A stretch of 64,000 nt of DNA from Takifugu bimaculatus (GCA_004026145.2 CP034975.1:3078398-3142397); one strand, 5' to 3'; numbered from the stretch's first letter, positions 35,403 through 47,082 are shown. Notes: generated by a model from the letters alone, not told the origin. Numbers and translations are program-made.

Positions 35403-38400
35403 ATTCAGAGTGTTACGACATAAATCAATCACCTTCCTGCTGCCAAATGCAGACGCTGCTGCTGTTGCAAAAGAATGTGTCAAAGAGGACCAAGTGCATG
35501 TGAAGTGCACGAGTCAGTTTCACAGCTTTACATAAAAATGACTGTAAATCAGCCTGGTTTACTGTTGCCAGTCAGTGTGTATCGTGACCGATATGCTGCA
35601 GGTTTTAATGAAGATCGTTTAGCTCTTTGATCATTTTGATCAACATGTCACAGCTATGCAGCAAATCACCGCTCAGTTTTAAATATTAGTCCCGGTTGTT
35701 TTGCAAATAAAAGCGTGATTACAAATGAATATGACAGTATTTATTTTATACTGAGGATGCAAACAAATATTTCAGATGGTTCGTGAGGGTGAAGAATTCC
35801 ATTTTAATCCTGCGTGTTAACGGAGGTGGTTCAGTCCTAAAGACGCGGTCTCTCCTCCTGCTGTGTCTTCAGGTGTGTTGGATGTTGGTGAATGGAGAAT
35901 ATTCCAGCTGTGGCGAGTACGAGTTCTTCAACCAGACCAGTAACAGTTGCCAGGCCTGCCCTCAGTGCCAGCCGGGACAGGAGCCACATATGGTGAGACC
36001 AACGTGCACACTCGCACGTGCGCTTGCATCCTTCCGGACCAAGTGAAAGTCTTTGCAGCTGCTTGAGTTTAAGAGTCTGAAGAGGAATAAACTAAAAAAC
36101 CGTTACCTCCCACTAATTTTACCTGGGCGCGACACGTGGCGTGCACGCAGAGAGCGCTCACGTGCAAACGGACAGTTGCCTGACAGTCTGTGGCTGTCCA
36201 TGACCTCAGCGTGTAGGTATTCCCTACAGTAAAGGACCTGCAGCAGCACTTGCATAGTTATTGAATCAGCCCAAGTAAACAGCGCAGCGGTAAATGCTCA
36301 CGCTTCATTTGGCCCCCTGGGGTGCCGCTCCCACCTGAGAGGGGCGGCTGCACTCAGGAGTGAATAAATCCAATTATGGCTGCTGTCATTTAACCTGACG
36401 CTGTAAACACTGTTTCAAGGGCTGCCTCTTTCTGCCCTTGCGTCGGCTGCATCGGGACAACATGGAGTGTTCCCCGATCGACCTGAAGGTGGCGCTCTAC
36501 TGAAAGGCTCGGGGCGATGACTGTTACTTCGTTCAGCATTCATGTTCATTCAGCTAAAGAAAATCCCTTTACGCACAGTTGGTGAACTCACTTGAGCTGC
36601 GAGTCGGAGAAGTTTGGGGATTTCCAAAGCCGGTGAAAGTCATCTCCCGATTGCAATTCAATCAGGAGACGACTCCTGGACTGGCCAACGTTGCTATTCT
36701 GAGAGCTTTACTGCTGAAACCATGCGCAGCGCAAACACCCTGAACTTTTGTCTTGACTCCAAGTGACTTTGAGCTTCTGGGTCCCTCACAACTGTGGGAG
36801 AGGCTCCCATTTGTCTGTTCTTTGCTATCTCAGCCTGTAGTTGCCATAATATTGTTCAATTTGAGCGCTTTATCCTATTTGTCCAAGCCTTCTCAGAATG
36901 CACGTGTGTGTATTCATGTGTGTGTTTTGCAGACCTGCGGCTATGGCATGAAGGACGAGGACTTCGCCTGCGTGCCGTGTCAAGCGGGGAAGTACTCCAA
37001 AGGGAAGTACGAAATCTGTCGACGGCACAAAGACTGCAACGCCCTCTACAAGGCTACGGTCCGTGTAGCGGGAACCCCGGAGAGCGATGCAGAGTGTGGA
37101 CCCTGTTTACCTGGGTAAGCAAGGCAGACGCAACGCTGACCCGATGGGCATCAGAACCAGCCTCTAAGATTTGAATCTAGTTGACTGTTTTTGAGAAAGT
37201 AACCTGTCTGACGTACACACTCACGTGATGGTTTTCCTTTAAAGTTATGGCACCTTTTTTTTTGTCTCCTGGCACTTCTGTGCTGCAGCCCGTAAACACA
37301 AACCTGTCATTTATAAATATTTGGTCCGCGAGAGGCGTGAAACGTCTCCGTCTGACTGCTGCTGAAAAGCTTAATTGTTTATGTCACGTGGCGATGAGCC
37401 TGCTAAAAGGCAGTTTTGGACCTCCTGCTCTTTGAGAGTTAAGTGTGTTTTTCATAATAAGATTAAGAGATTATTTTCCTTCAGCATATGTATCCGACGC
37501 CTCGTATCACATGGCTTTAGTGGTCTGGGGTACTTGAACAGCCTGTAGAATCTGTCTTGCTGTCCTCTGCCTGCTTCAGAGTTTTTATGAGTGTGGCTCT
37601 GGCAGAAGGTTAAAAGCTGGATCATGTCTGTACTAAAAGTGCGACAGCGCGCTGTGAACAGGCCTGAACAGCTTGGCTGATCTTCTGGAGTCACAACAGG
37701 CGTGTTTAAGCCACTGATTTCCCTGTCAGCAACTTCAGAGGCTCTTTAAAATAATCATTGTTCTTAATTATTATTGAGCAGACATTTTGGTGTGTATAAT
37801 AATTCCGTTAGAAACGACCGGATGCATTAGCCACTGGAGCTAATCTGCCATGTGGCAGGTTGCCGTGACGCCAGTCGGCTCACTGGCGTAGGTGGACGCT
37901 CTGTTTTTGACAGTAAGCGGCTGTATTGGCAGCTTTTTCTGACAGGTTGCGTTGGAGTCTGATGAAAATTTCATCTAAATAAAATCACCTTTGACAACTT
38001 TTCCAAAACTCAAAATGGGAAACAAAAGTGTATAAGAGAAGAAAACCTGTACTTACATTGATGCACCATCATGGTGTGACTCCAGAAACATGCGGAATGA
38101 GCCCAAATATGACATTTTTAGATAATAAGAAATGTAAAAAAAAAAAAAAGAAGCTTAATTTCTGCTAAGCTACTGATTAAATTGGGAAATCAACCTCAGC
38201 CATCAACAATTATCATCAAGCCGACAACCAAACCTCTGCTTTGAGCTTGTGGTCGGTTTCATTTTTTCAATCCTGCTTCCCAGTGTAGTGTAAACAACCC
38301 AACCGGGCAGTGAAAGAACAGACAAGTCAAAACTCAGCCTCTTTGATTGGGGCAATAAACTGCATGTTGGTTTTTAGTAAACTTCATTTTGGTTTTTGCA

Positions 38401-41261
38401 AAGGTAGTAATTCAGTTATGAAATGAATAACACGGATGAAATTGCTGCTCTTTGAACGTAAATGATAAGTTAGTTGAGTGCGTTTGACTGTCCTGGTGCT
38501 GCACTTCCTGCATCACTTGTGTGGAATTTTTCTGCGGCCGAGCCTACAAATGTGAAAACATGACTCACTTACTGAGTTAATAGTCCGAATTGCAATCAAA
38601 CCACAGAGCAAGAAGCTTTCCTGAGATCAGAAAGTGCTGGTCCTGCCCACAGCCACAGAGGAGGCGTCACAGTCACCGCGTGCATGTTCAGTCCATGGCG
38701 ATCCACACCAACGCAGTGGTTGGTGCCGAAGAGAGCGGCCCGGCCGCTGGAGGACGTGTCACGCACAGGCGATTGCAACACATCCCTTTGCGTCCTCCAT
38801 CGTTCCTCCAGACGCCGTGATTCAGGGTGATAACAATCACCGACTTGTGTTTTGTGTCCTTGGGGCAACAATTATGAGCAGTTACTTGCCAGTCAAACTT
38901 TTGCTTCATTGCTTCCCAGCGCTCACGCACCAGGAGCTGTATGGAAGCTACGGTGGCTGTGGAGGTCAAACGCTGTTAGTCGTGGTTTAATGCCGATTTT
39001 TTAATGCTCCTACACTTTTACTTCTGCGTGTTGCCTCCACCTGTGGGTGCGGTGTAAATTCTAACCAGTGGCCTGTTTCTTTGTGGATTTCAGGTATTAC
39101 ATGTTGGAAAACCGACCTAGGAACCAACCTTATGGGATGGTGTGTCACTCCTGCCAAAATGCTCCCCGTAACACCAAAGAATGTAAGAGCGGTCGATCCT
39201 CCCCCTCTCTCCTTGTTGCTTCCCTGTTTTCCTCTCAATTACGAATCCGCCCGCCCTGATTCCTCTCTGTGAACCTTTATCTTCATATCTTTCCCCATCC
39301 CGTTGATCTGTTTCCTCTGAATTAAAAGCTACCACACATGAAAGTTTTAAATGAAAGAAAGAACTGGACGGGCTTTACAGAGACACATCTTGAAAGTGTT
39401 GGGTTAGTCTGAACAAACACACACACACACACAAACACACACGTGCGCGCACCGGTGCACGAGCTGAAGTCTCTGATCGCTGCCTGCTCCTGTCGTCTGG
39501 ACAGACAAAAAGAAATTAAAGGCACGGCACAACCATTATATGCTCAAACTGTCTAACTTCACTACTTCCCTGTTACGTTTTTGCTCTCCTTGTTTAAAAA
39601 AACGCTCCCTTCATGTCTGAAAGCTCTCTGCTCTGTTGAATTGTCACCCACAGATCCTAATCGGTGCATTTTAAAAGCCTTGGCACATGGCAGTCATGCA
39701 AAAAAAAGAAAACCAAGCAACATTTTAGTTGATGTAGCAATCCAAATATAGGACAAATGTGAGATTTACTTCATAAACCTGCAGAAAGCACAAAGATTAC
39801 AAACTTACATCTTGGTTTTGATAGTCAGGGAGGGGTTGAGTCCTGTGATTTAGCTTTTTACTTTCTTCTATTTGAAAAACATTTCAGACATAACAAAGGT
39901 GAGGCAGAAAAGCTGGAATAAAAGGCCTCTTTTCATGAAATGACTGTGACAATGTGATTTAAGTCCTTTCAGACAAATGAATCAGTAATATTAGCTAATG
40001 ATTAATCGCAAAAAGATAATATTTATATTAAACACAAAAAAATAAAGAATGCCAGTTTGAGTATTCGCTTGCACTGATACAGACTGTTGATGAGAGGATA
40101 TTTATTGCGCCATAATTGGAGAAAAACCCCTTTGTGTCTAGCTGAAGAGCCTGGAAATAAATATTACTGCTGTTGTGTCATAGTTAATGAGTGTGTTTTT
40201 GAAAGATGAAAACTCCAAAAAGCAGACCGGGCCTGCAGGGGAGAGTGAGAGTGAGAGAGAGAGAGAGAGAGAAGAGAGAAAGAGTGTGTGTGTGTGTGCT
40301 AATAAAAATTTATTTCAACAAAACCATAATTGTTTCTCTCAGAAATGGGTGACACCATGATGCTGTATAAAATACATAAACTATGTGCTTTTTTTGTCCT
40401 GGTAGCTGATATAATTAATATAAATACTATAAATGTTATCACTTGTTTTACAGAAACCTTGGTTTTAGTTGGTGATTGATCAGTTTTATCATCAAAAATT
40501 GTATCTAAATGACATCAGTGCCAAATGAATCCTCTGATAAAGTGAACATTTACACTTAGAATCAATAATGGATTAAAGACAATCATCACGCTCCCTTCTA
40601 AAAACATGCTCAGACCTTTGTCTCGTGCTCTGTGTGTCAGGTCAGATTATAATGGACCCAAAACAAGAAAATGAAATAAACAGAGAACGAAAGAGCTGAA
40701 AGATGGCATTAACTGTATATTTGCTGCAGCGAAGGCAGGCTGACACTTGCCATTTAATCTGTAAATTACCTTGGCTCCTACCTACCTGCGAGCGTCTGCT
40801 AATTAAAACTTCAGTGGGTATGAGGGGAAAGAGGATGTGCCTGTTAGCGCTTGCTCGGATGCTACCTGTTGAGCTCCACTGTCGTCCTGCGCTGCCATCT
40901 CACGCGTGGAGGCTTTTTCCTTCAGTGCGCGTTCTGATTCTTAGTGGACAAAAACAAACCTGGAGACGGCTGAAAGGGGAAACGACAGCCGAGACGGGCT
41001 CGGCGTGAGAAATTGAACACCGAGCCATCAGTTGTCCTTAGAAAAAGATTGAACTTTATTTCTATCCTGCTCTGTGATTAGCTCGGTTTGAACGCGACGG
41101 CCCGTTTTGCCCTGTGGAATTATCGTTTTGCCATGTGCGCTGAGGCGACAAGACTTTGATTAAGAGACAAAACCGCACGGCGTTCGCGGAATTCCAGTTC
41201 AGGCCCATATCCGTAACCAGACAGCATAAACACATACCCAGCGTTAATGTCTCCAGGCTCT

Positions 41262-41299
<38 letters not shown>

Positions 41300-44200
41300 A
41301 TGCACTCGCAGCAGGGCACATGTCAAAGAGGTCTGCAGTATATCCACTTAGCTAAATAAAACGCTGATTAAAAGAGATGATTTATGAGCTGTCGGGATTT
41401 CAGAGCTCTGTGAGAGGAAATGGGGGGAAAAACTCTTGAATAATCGAGGAGACACAATGAACAAAATCAGTTTGAGCCCTTTGTAATTGAAAGACCTTGA
41501 AGACGGTCAGAAAGCCATGATCTGGCTTCCTCCCAGTATTCATGCTTCCCAGTAAAACAGGGAGTTTATGCACTGGAAAACTGGAGCGGCAGAGATTTTA
41601 AGACAGGAAAAAGGTCAATAAAAATGTCGATCTGAACCTATAATGTTCAGACCAGATGGTCGTTTATTTTTAGTGGCTTCTCCCGTGAACTCCTGGGAAA
41701 TCTTTGAATGAAGGGGCGTGCTTCCGAGCTCACGTTGAAATGTTTGGGAAATCAGATATTTCACAGGGATTTTCATGGCAAAATAAGATTCTGCTGCTGT
41801 TTCACGACTGAGCACAACGTGCAACGAATAAAGTGCTGTCAGAAATTAAATACGCGATATAAAGGTTGAAATTATTACCAGTTTAACCACATAAAAGCAT
41901 AAAAACTAAACAGTTAAAGGAAATGGAGGCAACCTGCCAGGTCATTTTCACAGTTAATAACATTTAATTGAAATTATGTGTCTTATACAGGTCTGTCCAC
42001 CAGTGTGCCAAAAGAAAAACCTCTGATCCGCCCAGGATACACCACCATGTTTCCCAACCCCCATAAAGGTAAACACCAATAGGCATTGCTGTGTGTATGT
42101 GTGTGTGTGTGTGTGGTTCTATAACATCACTTCCTTCCTGTTTCAGATTCCACTGGGCAAGGGCACCTGGCGACAGCTCTCATCATCGCCATGTCAACCA
42201 TTTTTATCATGGCCATCGCCATCGTTCTCATCATTATGTTTTACATCCTTAAAGCCAAGCCCAACAGCCAAGGTGAGACACACACGTGCAGAGTCAGCGG
42301 CTGAAAGGTCGACCTTTTAGGATGACCCCTGACTGAGTTTGTTTGTGTAGTTTGTTGCTCAGGAAAAGTTGTGAAGGCGGTTGAAGCTCAGACTAACAAG
42401 CAAGAGGACAAAAGAGATGTTCCTGGTGAGACCACACACACACACACACGCTCGTATTTCTATCCTTATGTGGACTTCTATAGAAATAATACACTACCCA
42501 GCACACTAACCCTAACCGCAACCTTTGAACTTGGTCTTAACTCTCATCAGTCTTTTGAAGTTGTGGGGAACAGCCAAAATTTCCTCAACTCCCAAAAATG
42601 TTCTCATTTGAGGCAAGAATTCAGATTTTGGTACTTAATATGTAGCTAATACAAGTACACACACACACACACACACACACAAAGCTAACTGGTACATACT
42701 GGTAGAAACTTTGGATTTCAGAAATGTTAATTTATTCAGGGTAATTTTACATCTCTGCAGCAACACGCATGTATCATGTATGTGATATCTGAACTCTCGG
42801 TGCACTCGCTCCCTTCAAAGGCAGGTGCAGCGTCGGCCAAATATTTAACATGTAACCAAGCTGACACATGTCATCAGATTGGACGGGATTTAACATCAGC
42901 TGCGTTGCTCCGCACACCTGACTGGCCTTTCCCCGTTGTTATTTAATGTATTTGATTTAATGTATGCGTTTGGACGAGTGGCTCTATGTAGAGATCACGA
43001 TGGAATGCGCCGCTTCTAAAGCTGAAGCCATGTGTTGCCGTGGGCACCATCTCTCCCGAGTTTAACCCTCTGACTGACTGACAATCTACTTAAATGACAC
43101 GCACTTGGCTAAGAACACAAAAAAAAAATCCTTTTGAATAAAGGTGGTGCAGCGAATTTGATAAATAAAAAGAAAAAAAGTGATTATTTTCCTGTTGGAT
43201 GTGCGTTCATTGTTTGTTTTGGAGAGCAGCCTGTTGCTTTAAGCCTGACAGGATCCAGCTGTCAGTCACGCAGACGCTGAGGGAATAATGCTTTTAACCC
43301 AGAGACAGACACTTAAACACACTCACACACAGGATTCGTTCCAGGTTTCTAATCAACCATTAAGCTGTCTCTCCCCGTATCAAGGACGCAAGTGTAATTT
43401 CAAATAATAGCCACTTGAACGCACCATCAGGCTATTAAATCTAGTTTAAGTGTGATGAAGCTGGAGCCTGTTGTCATTATTGATGGGCTATTTAACTCTA
43501 ACTTTGTGTTTTTCTCCCAGACAATGTGGTGATCTACTTGGAAAAAGACGAGTTTGAGAAACTCAAAGCTCCTCCTCCGAAGACGGTGAAAAGGTGAGAC
43601 GCTCGACGCCAACCACAATCCCGCCAACTGAACCTCTTCCTTGTTCAGCCCCACTGACATTGAAAAAAAAAAGGCGCCGCGTGTGTAAAATTGTGTCTGA
43701 GCTGAGGACAGAATATTTGACATTCATCACTGTCGGTGTTTGTAATTGTTTGTGGCCACACAGAGAGGTTTTGTTTTTCATTTTCTTTGCATCATCTGCT
43801 TGTAATTTTGGACATCCATGGCCGCACTGCTGCCACTGCTGCTTGCGTTTGGTTCTATAGGACGCCTGCGGGTAAATACAAACATAGAAGGAGTGTCATG
43901 AATCACATGTCCGTGGAGCCGAGAACAGAGGAGCCGCTAGGACACTGAGAAGGTGTCATGTTCAGATAGGGGTATTTGTTCCACCAGCAGCAGCAGGTGA
44001 AGGAAAGCGCAACACTTTTTTCCACACCTGAGCCTTCCAGCATCCATCTCCTGTCAGGAGAAGACAATGCTGGCTTACAGCTGCTGGCTAATGTCCACAA
44101 TAAGCACTCGTTGCAGTGTGGGCAGGCGGCGTCCGTTTCAGGGGGATTTTTGGAATTCCAAGAGCGTTAGCGCGTGCACGGATTGAGAAACCGTCGCCTC

Positions 44201-45156
44201 TGTGTGCAGTGAGAACGACGCTTCATCGGAGAACGAGCAGCTGCTGAGCCGCAGCATGGACAGCGACGAGGAGGCGGCGTCGGACAAGCAGGTGGCGGCC
44301 GAGCGCGGCGAGCCCAGCCCGTGCCTCGTCAGCTTGGAGAACAAGCCCGACCTCTGCCTGCTCTCGCTGGGCCTGGTGGACCGTGACGGGGGCCGCGGCA
44401 GAACCCCCGCCATCATCGCCTGCCCCGAGAGCAGCAGCCTGAGTATCAACAACGTCGCCAGCACCAACCACGTCAGCAGCATGAACGCCATCAACAGCAG
44501 CAACAAAATGCCCGGGGTGAGAAATGGCAGCTGAAATGAGACTGAAAAGCACGAAAACCATCATCTCCATCTTGGAGTTTAACTGTTGTTTATTGGTGGG
44601 TTTGATTCTCCGCTCAGATGCTGCAGAGTCGGAGGAGAAAGATCTTGGATCTTTACGCCAGAGCCTGCAACGTCACAGAGGGTAGGTTTCACGCCCACCA
44701 TCCGGAGGTTCCGCGCCAGTAAACTCCGGTCCTGCTCAGCCATGTTGAATCCCTCATTTCTGTCCAGGTTTGAGCCCAACAGAACTTCCCTTCGACTGCC
44801 TGGAGAAGACCAGCCGCATGCTCAGCTCCTCCTACAGCAGCGAGGCGGCCGTGGTGAAGACGTGGAGGCACCTGGCCGAGAGCTTCGGGTTGAAGCGCGA
44901 CGAGATCGGGGGCATGAGCGACGGCCTGCAGCTCTTCGAGAGAGTGAGCACGGCGGGCTACAGCATCCCCGACCTCTTGACCCGCCTGGTACAGATCGAG
45001 AGGCTGGACGCCGTAGAGTCGCTCTGCTCCGACGTGTTGGGTGTCAGTGAGACGGCGGCGGCGGCGGCTGGACGGCAGGGCATCAGCAGTTTTCACGGCC
45101 AGCTGATCTGCGCGTCGCCGTGCTCGTCTCCATCCCATCGCTGCGCCAGCGTCTGA
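34518..45156 (+). CDS. edar: Ectodysplasin-A receptor (EDAR), TNF receptor superfamily, complete coding region
   Basis: Eleven exons join in frame with GT/AG boundaries: 34518-34562, 35873-35992, 36933-37114, 39094-39182, 41991-42068, 42147-42272, 42351-42425, 43521-43593, 44210-44516, 44618-44681 and 44768-45156. They total 1548 nt, or 515 residues plus stop (human about 448). Residues 1-23 form a signal peptide. TNFR cysteine-rich repeats cover about 24-145 (SSCGEYEFFNQTS, CGYGMKDEDFACVPC, ICRRHKDC, AECGPCLPG). A transmembrane helix lies at about 179-206. A death domain lies at about 388-477 and includes VVKTWRHLAESFGLKRDEIGG and IERLDAVESLC. The family binds ectodysplasin A1 at the cell surface and signals through EDARADD to NF-kB in development of scales, teeth and other skin appendages. 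Positions equal to human R375, L377, E379 and R420 are conserved (R420, L422, E424, R465). Odd points are an enlarged linker in exon 10 and a divergent tail after residue 477. Confidence 0.95.
34563..35872 (+). other. edar: edar intron within the signal peptide
   Basis: 1310 bp containing a CA array of about 36 units at 35326-35397. It splits the signal peptide between its two exons. Confidence 0.8.
35326..35397. repeat. (CA)n microsatellite
   Basis: About 36 uninterrupted CA units, the longest perfect array in the window. Confidence 0.95.
35873..35992 (+). CDS. edar: edar coding exon 2: end of signal peptide and first cysteine-rich repeat
   Basis: Forty codons in phase 0, from GTG TGT TGG ATG to CCA CAT ATG|GTGAGA. 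It carries the end of the signal sequence (VCWMLVNG), then EYSSCGEYEFFNQTS with an N-glycosylation sequon NQT and the cysteine cluster CQACPQC. Confidence 0.93.
35993..36932 (+). other. edar: edar intron
   Basis: 940 bp ending in TGTGTGTTTTGCAG. No repeat or gene recognised. Confidence 0.8.
36933..37114 (+). CDS. edar: edar coding exon 3: cysteine-rich repeats
   Basis: 182 nt. Encodes TCGYGMKDEDFACVPC, then ICRRHKDC and ESDAECGPCLPG, closely matching the vertebrate EDAR ligand-binding region. Ends in phase 2 at CCT GG|GTAAGC. Confidence 0.95.
37115..39093 (+). other. edar: edar intron
   Basis: 1979 bp, AT-rich, with an A run of 13 near 38137. No gene or clear repeat seen. Confidence 0.8.
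39094..39182 (+). CDS. edar: edar coding exon 4: membrane-distal end of ectodomain
   Basis: 89 nt encoding YYMLENRPRN..YGMVCHSC and the NTKEC motif, all conserved in EDAR. Ends after GAA T|GTAAGA in phase 1. Confidence 0.94.
39183..41990 (+). other. edar: edar intron
   Basis: 2808 bp with a GA tract at 40241-40273 and a TG array at 41263-41294. A 101-codon frame at 40703-41008 lacks any domain and is not called. Confidence 0.8.
41263..41294. repeat. (TG)n microsatellite
   Basis: About 15 TG units ending in GCGCGCG. Confidence 0.95.
41991..42068 (+). CDS. edar: edar coding exon 5: juxtamembrane stalk
   Basis: 78 nt between TTATACAG and G|GTAAAC. Encodes a Pro-rich stalk (LSTSVPKEKPLIRPG, then FPNPHK). 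The HK/DSTGQGHLATA junction with the next exon matches the EDAR family. Confidence 0.88.
42147..42272 (+). CDS. edar: edar coding exon 6: transmembrane segment
   Basis: 126 nt. Encodes GQGHLATALIIAMST followed by a long run of I, A, V, M, F residues and ILKAKP, the single transmembrane helix and stop-transfer. Nearly identical in vertebrates. Only 78 bp separate it from the previous exon. Confidence 0.95.
42351..42425 (+). CDS. edar: edar coding exon 7: cytoplasmic linker
   Basis: 75 nt after TTTGTGTAG. Encodes VCCSGKVVKAVEAQTNKQED, with the CC and GK.VEAQ pattern of the EDAR juxtamembrane linker. A dispersed repeat starts within a few bases after its donor (CCTG|GTGAGACCACAC). Confidence 0.88.
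42430..42660 (+). repeat. Dispersed repeat family A, copy 3 (forward), in edar intron
   Basis: A CA tract is followed by 'CTCGTATTTCTATCCTTATG', 'CACACTAACCCTAACC', 'CAGTCTTTTGAAGTTGTGG' and 'AAAAATGTTCTCATTTG', the same motif order as at 548-740. A second CA tract follows at 42656-42681. Confidence 0.7.
42656..42681. repeat. (CA)n microsatellite
   Basis: About 12 CA units at the 3' side of repeat family A copy 3. Confidence 0.9.
42682..43520 (+). other. edar: Remainder of edar intron before exon 8
   Basis: About 840 bp ending in GTTTTTCTCCCAG. No feature recognised beyond short A runs. Confidence 0.75.
43521..43593 (+). CDS. edar: edar coding exon 8: cytoplasmic linker
   Basis: 73 nt encoding DNVVIYLEKDEFEKLKAPPP, matching the DNVV..EKDEFEKL motif of EDAR. 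Ends AAA AG|GTGAGA in phase 2. Confidence 0.92.
43594..44209 (+). other. edar: edar intron
   Basis: 616 bp ending in CTCTGTGTGCAG. Nothing recognised. Confidence 0.8.
44210..44516 (+). CDS. edar: edar coding exon 9: enlarged Ser/Asn-rich linker
   Basis: 307 nt encoding SENDASSENEQLLSRSMDSD, which is strongly conserved, then an acidic and Gly/Pro-rich part, the conserved PDLCLLSLG, and a Ser/Asn-rich end (SSLSINNVASTNHVSS). The segment after the CLLSL motif is much longer than in human EDAR. The exon is notably GC-rich in its middle. Ends CCC GGG|GTGAGA in phase 0. Confidence 0.9.
44618..44681 (+). CDS. edar: edar coding exon 10: lead into death domain
   Basis: 64 nt encoding MLQSRRRKILDLYARACNVT, matching the QSRRKKILDVYA segment of EDAR. 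Flanked by short introns of 101 and 86 bp. Confidence 0.93.
44768..45156 (+). CDS. edar: edar last coding exon: death domain and tail
   Basis: 389 nt to the TGA at 45154-45156. Encodes LSPTELPFDCLEKTSRML, the death-domain helices and IERLDAVESLC. The last 38 residues (after DVL) are Ala/Ser-rich and differ from human, which has an LEWAG-type end. A good splice donor (CA|GTGAGA) lies inside at 45047, so an alternative tail from a further exon cannot be ruled out. Confidence 0.92.
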
Positions 45157-46612
45157 ACAGGTGCCGCGGCAGAGACGCGATGGCCTCACGTGTGTATGGA
45201 CAGACATCCCACGTGTGGAGGACACACCTTTAACACATGAAGAATGTCCGAGGACTCCCCGTGGACACATTTTATTAGCCTCTCTGTCACAAAGTGGCTA
45301 ATAAAATCCTTTTTTTTTATACCAATTTTGCTTCCTGCAGGAATAAGTTCACAATTTCAGCAAATACAGCTAAACTGTGCAGGCGTGTAAAAAAAAAAAC
45401 TACTAAAATGAAATATGCAGTGAAAATGCTCGAAATGAGCCAAACAGCTGCAGCAAATGAGCCCGTGTTGGTCCCGAAACTGATGCAATTCATTTAGAAC
45501 GTATGAAACACTCGACTGCAGCTTCAGTTCCACGTTCGTGACTGCGGCTGAGCCGTCGTCACAGGAAGGACAGCAGAGAACACGCTGCAGAAGCTTCCCT
45601 TGGACTTTTTCCTCTGGACTTTCCAGAACAAAGTGTCAGGAACAACAATCCTGTCCATCTAGTGGAAAACGACGACCTGTCCTAACTCCACACCAACACC
45701 CTCCCTCCTAAGCAGCAGCCTCGTCTGTCGCTGCCCTCATAATTCCCCACTTTTACCCCAACAATGTGGTCTGCTCTTGCCGCCAGTCCTAATAACTTGG
45801 GCGTGCCCCCCTCCCAGGGCCCCCGACAGGCCAAACTGTTGCGGTTTTACAGAGCGGGTGTAAAGTGCCTGTGATTTCCAGCACCAAATTAAGTATTTAG
45901 GGCCGAAAGCCCGGTGGAAAAGCCATAAAACGGCGTGTGTAAAAAAAACAACAAAAAAAACCAGGGCTGCCGCCACCGCAGAGGCGTGGCTGAGGGACCA
46001 GACTGAATAATCAGAATTGCAGCCGGTCGCTCCATTTTGTCTGATAATCTGGTCACATTTTGCTCTGATTGGATTTCTTTACCTCTTAAACCCACAGAAT
46101 GGGGGAGGGGGATATAAAATATGCAGTTGGGAGGGCAAGGCAACATTTCACAAGCAGCTAAAACTTAATTGGATCTATTTTCTTCATTTGGTATCCTGTT
46201 GTTTTATTTACCTTGAGGACTTTTGTACATTTTAACCATCCAACATCTGGGGCTGGACCCCAGCATAACTTAAATGCATGTTTGTTTTCAGTTCCCTTTA
46301 ATATGTCCACTCAAGAGTCCTTTAAAGCTCATTTTCAAATTTAAGACCTGTCTTTATAGATACACGCGTGCCTCCATCCATTTCTGGTCAGAACTGACTA
46401 GTTTTGGTGTTGAAATGTTGTAAATAAGTAAACTTGTGGAACCAAAAATCATATCGGACCTGAAAGTGCTGACAAAGTGGTGCAGAGAAGCAGAACACAG
46501 ATGAATTACCTCAGAGTGCTGAAACATACAAGCATATGTTTGTATGTACATACATATAAACAAGCTGTATATATAACTTATTCTTCCTGTACATAATATA
46601 TGCATTAATAAA
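45157..46612 (+). other. edar: edar 3' UTR with polyadenylation signals
   Basis: After the stop codon an AATAAA occurs at 45300-45305 and another at 46607-46612, the latter after a stretch rich in TA and TTTA. Either may end the transcript. No further exon was recognised. Confidence 0.5.
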
Positions 46613-46981
46613 GATGTATGACTTTATCACTGATTTCTTTCTCTGGGTTTGAACAGTTTGGGTGTTCAGATGCTAGCTCCAGCTGCCGTGAGGATAAAAC
46701 ATCCTCACAGAAGCTGGAGAATACGCTTTTTGCGTTAGCCAGATGTTCCAGGTAGAAGATGAATTAGAGAGCTAATGCTATAGGTGATACGCTGGGGCCT
46801 GTATGGAGTTTTTAATCACTCATCCAGTGAGTGACGGCACCTAGCGTCACAGCGCTACCTCAATAGCTCCAGCTGGCCTTTCATCCAGCGCCAATGACGT
46901 CGACGTCAGCGTGGCCTCCAGAGGAAGCCAGAGTTTGTGATCATACTCCGCATAAACCGCCACCCTGGACTGAAGCTCTAG

Positions 46982-46983
<2 letters not shown>

Positions 46984-47029
<46 letters not shown>

Positions 47030-47082
47030 CAAACTGATAAATCTAATCTATATATATATAGATTCAACAAACTGATAAATCT
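46984..47082. repeat. (AT)n microsatellite with duplicated 21-bp flank
   Basis: An AT array of about 20 units is followed by ATTCAACAAACTGATAAATC, a shorter TA tract, and then the same flank again. The two copies start at 47024 and 47062, so a 38-bp unit is repeated. Confidence 0.85.

Noticed and set aside
40703..41008. 101-codon frame in an edar intron
   Set aside because: No domain and no conserved splice links; chance frame.
44223..44570. 115-codon minus-strand frame
   Set aside because: Antisense shadow of the GC-rich edar linker exon.
44586..45050. 154-codon plus-strand frame
   Set aside because: Alternative frame running across edar exon 10, its intron and the death-domain exon; the splice-supported frame differs.
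44689..45270. 193-codon minus-strand frame
   Set aside because: It is the antisense shadow of the edar death-domain exon.
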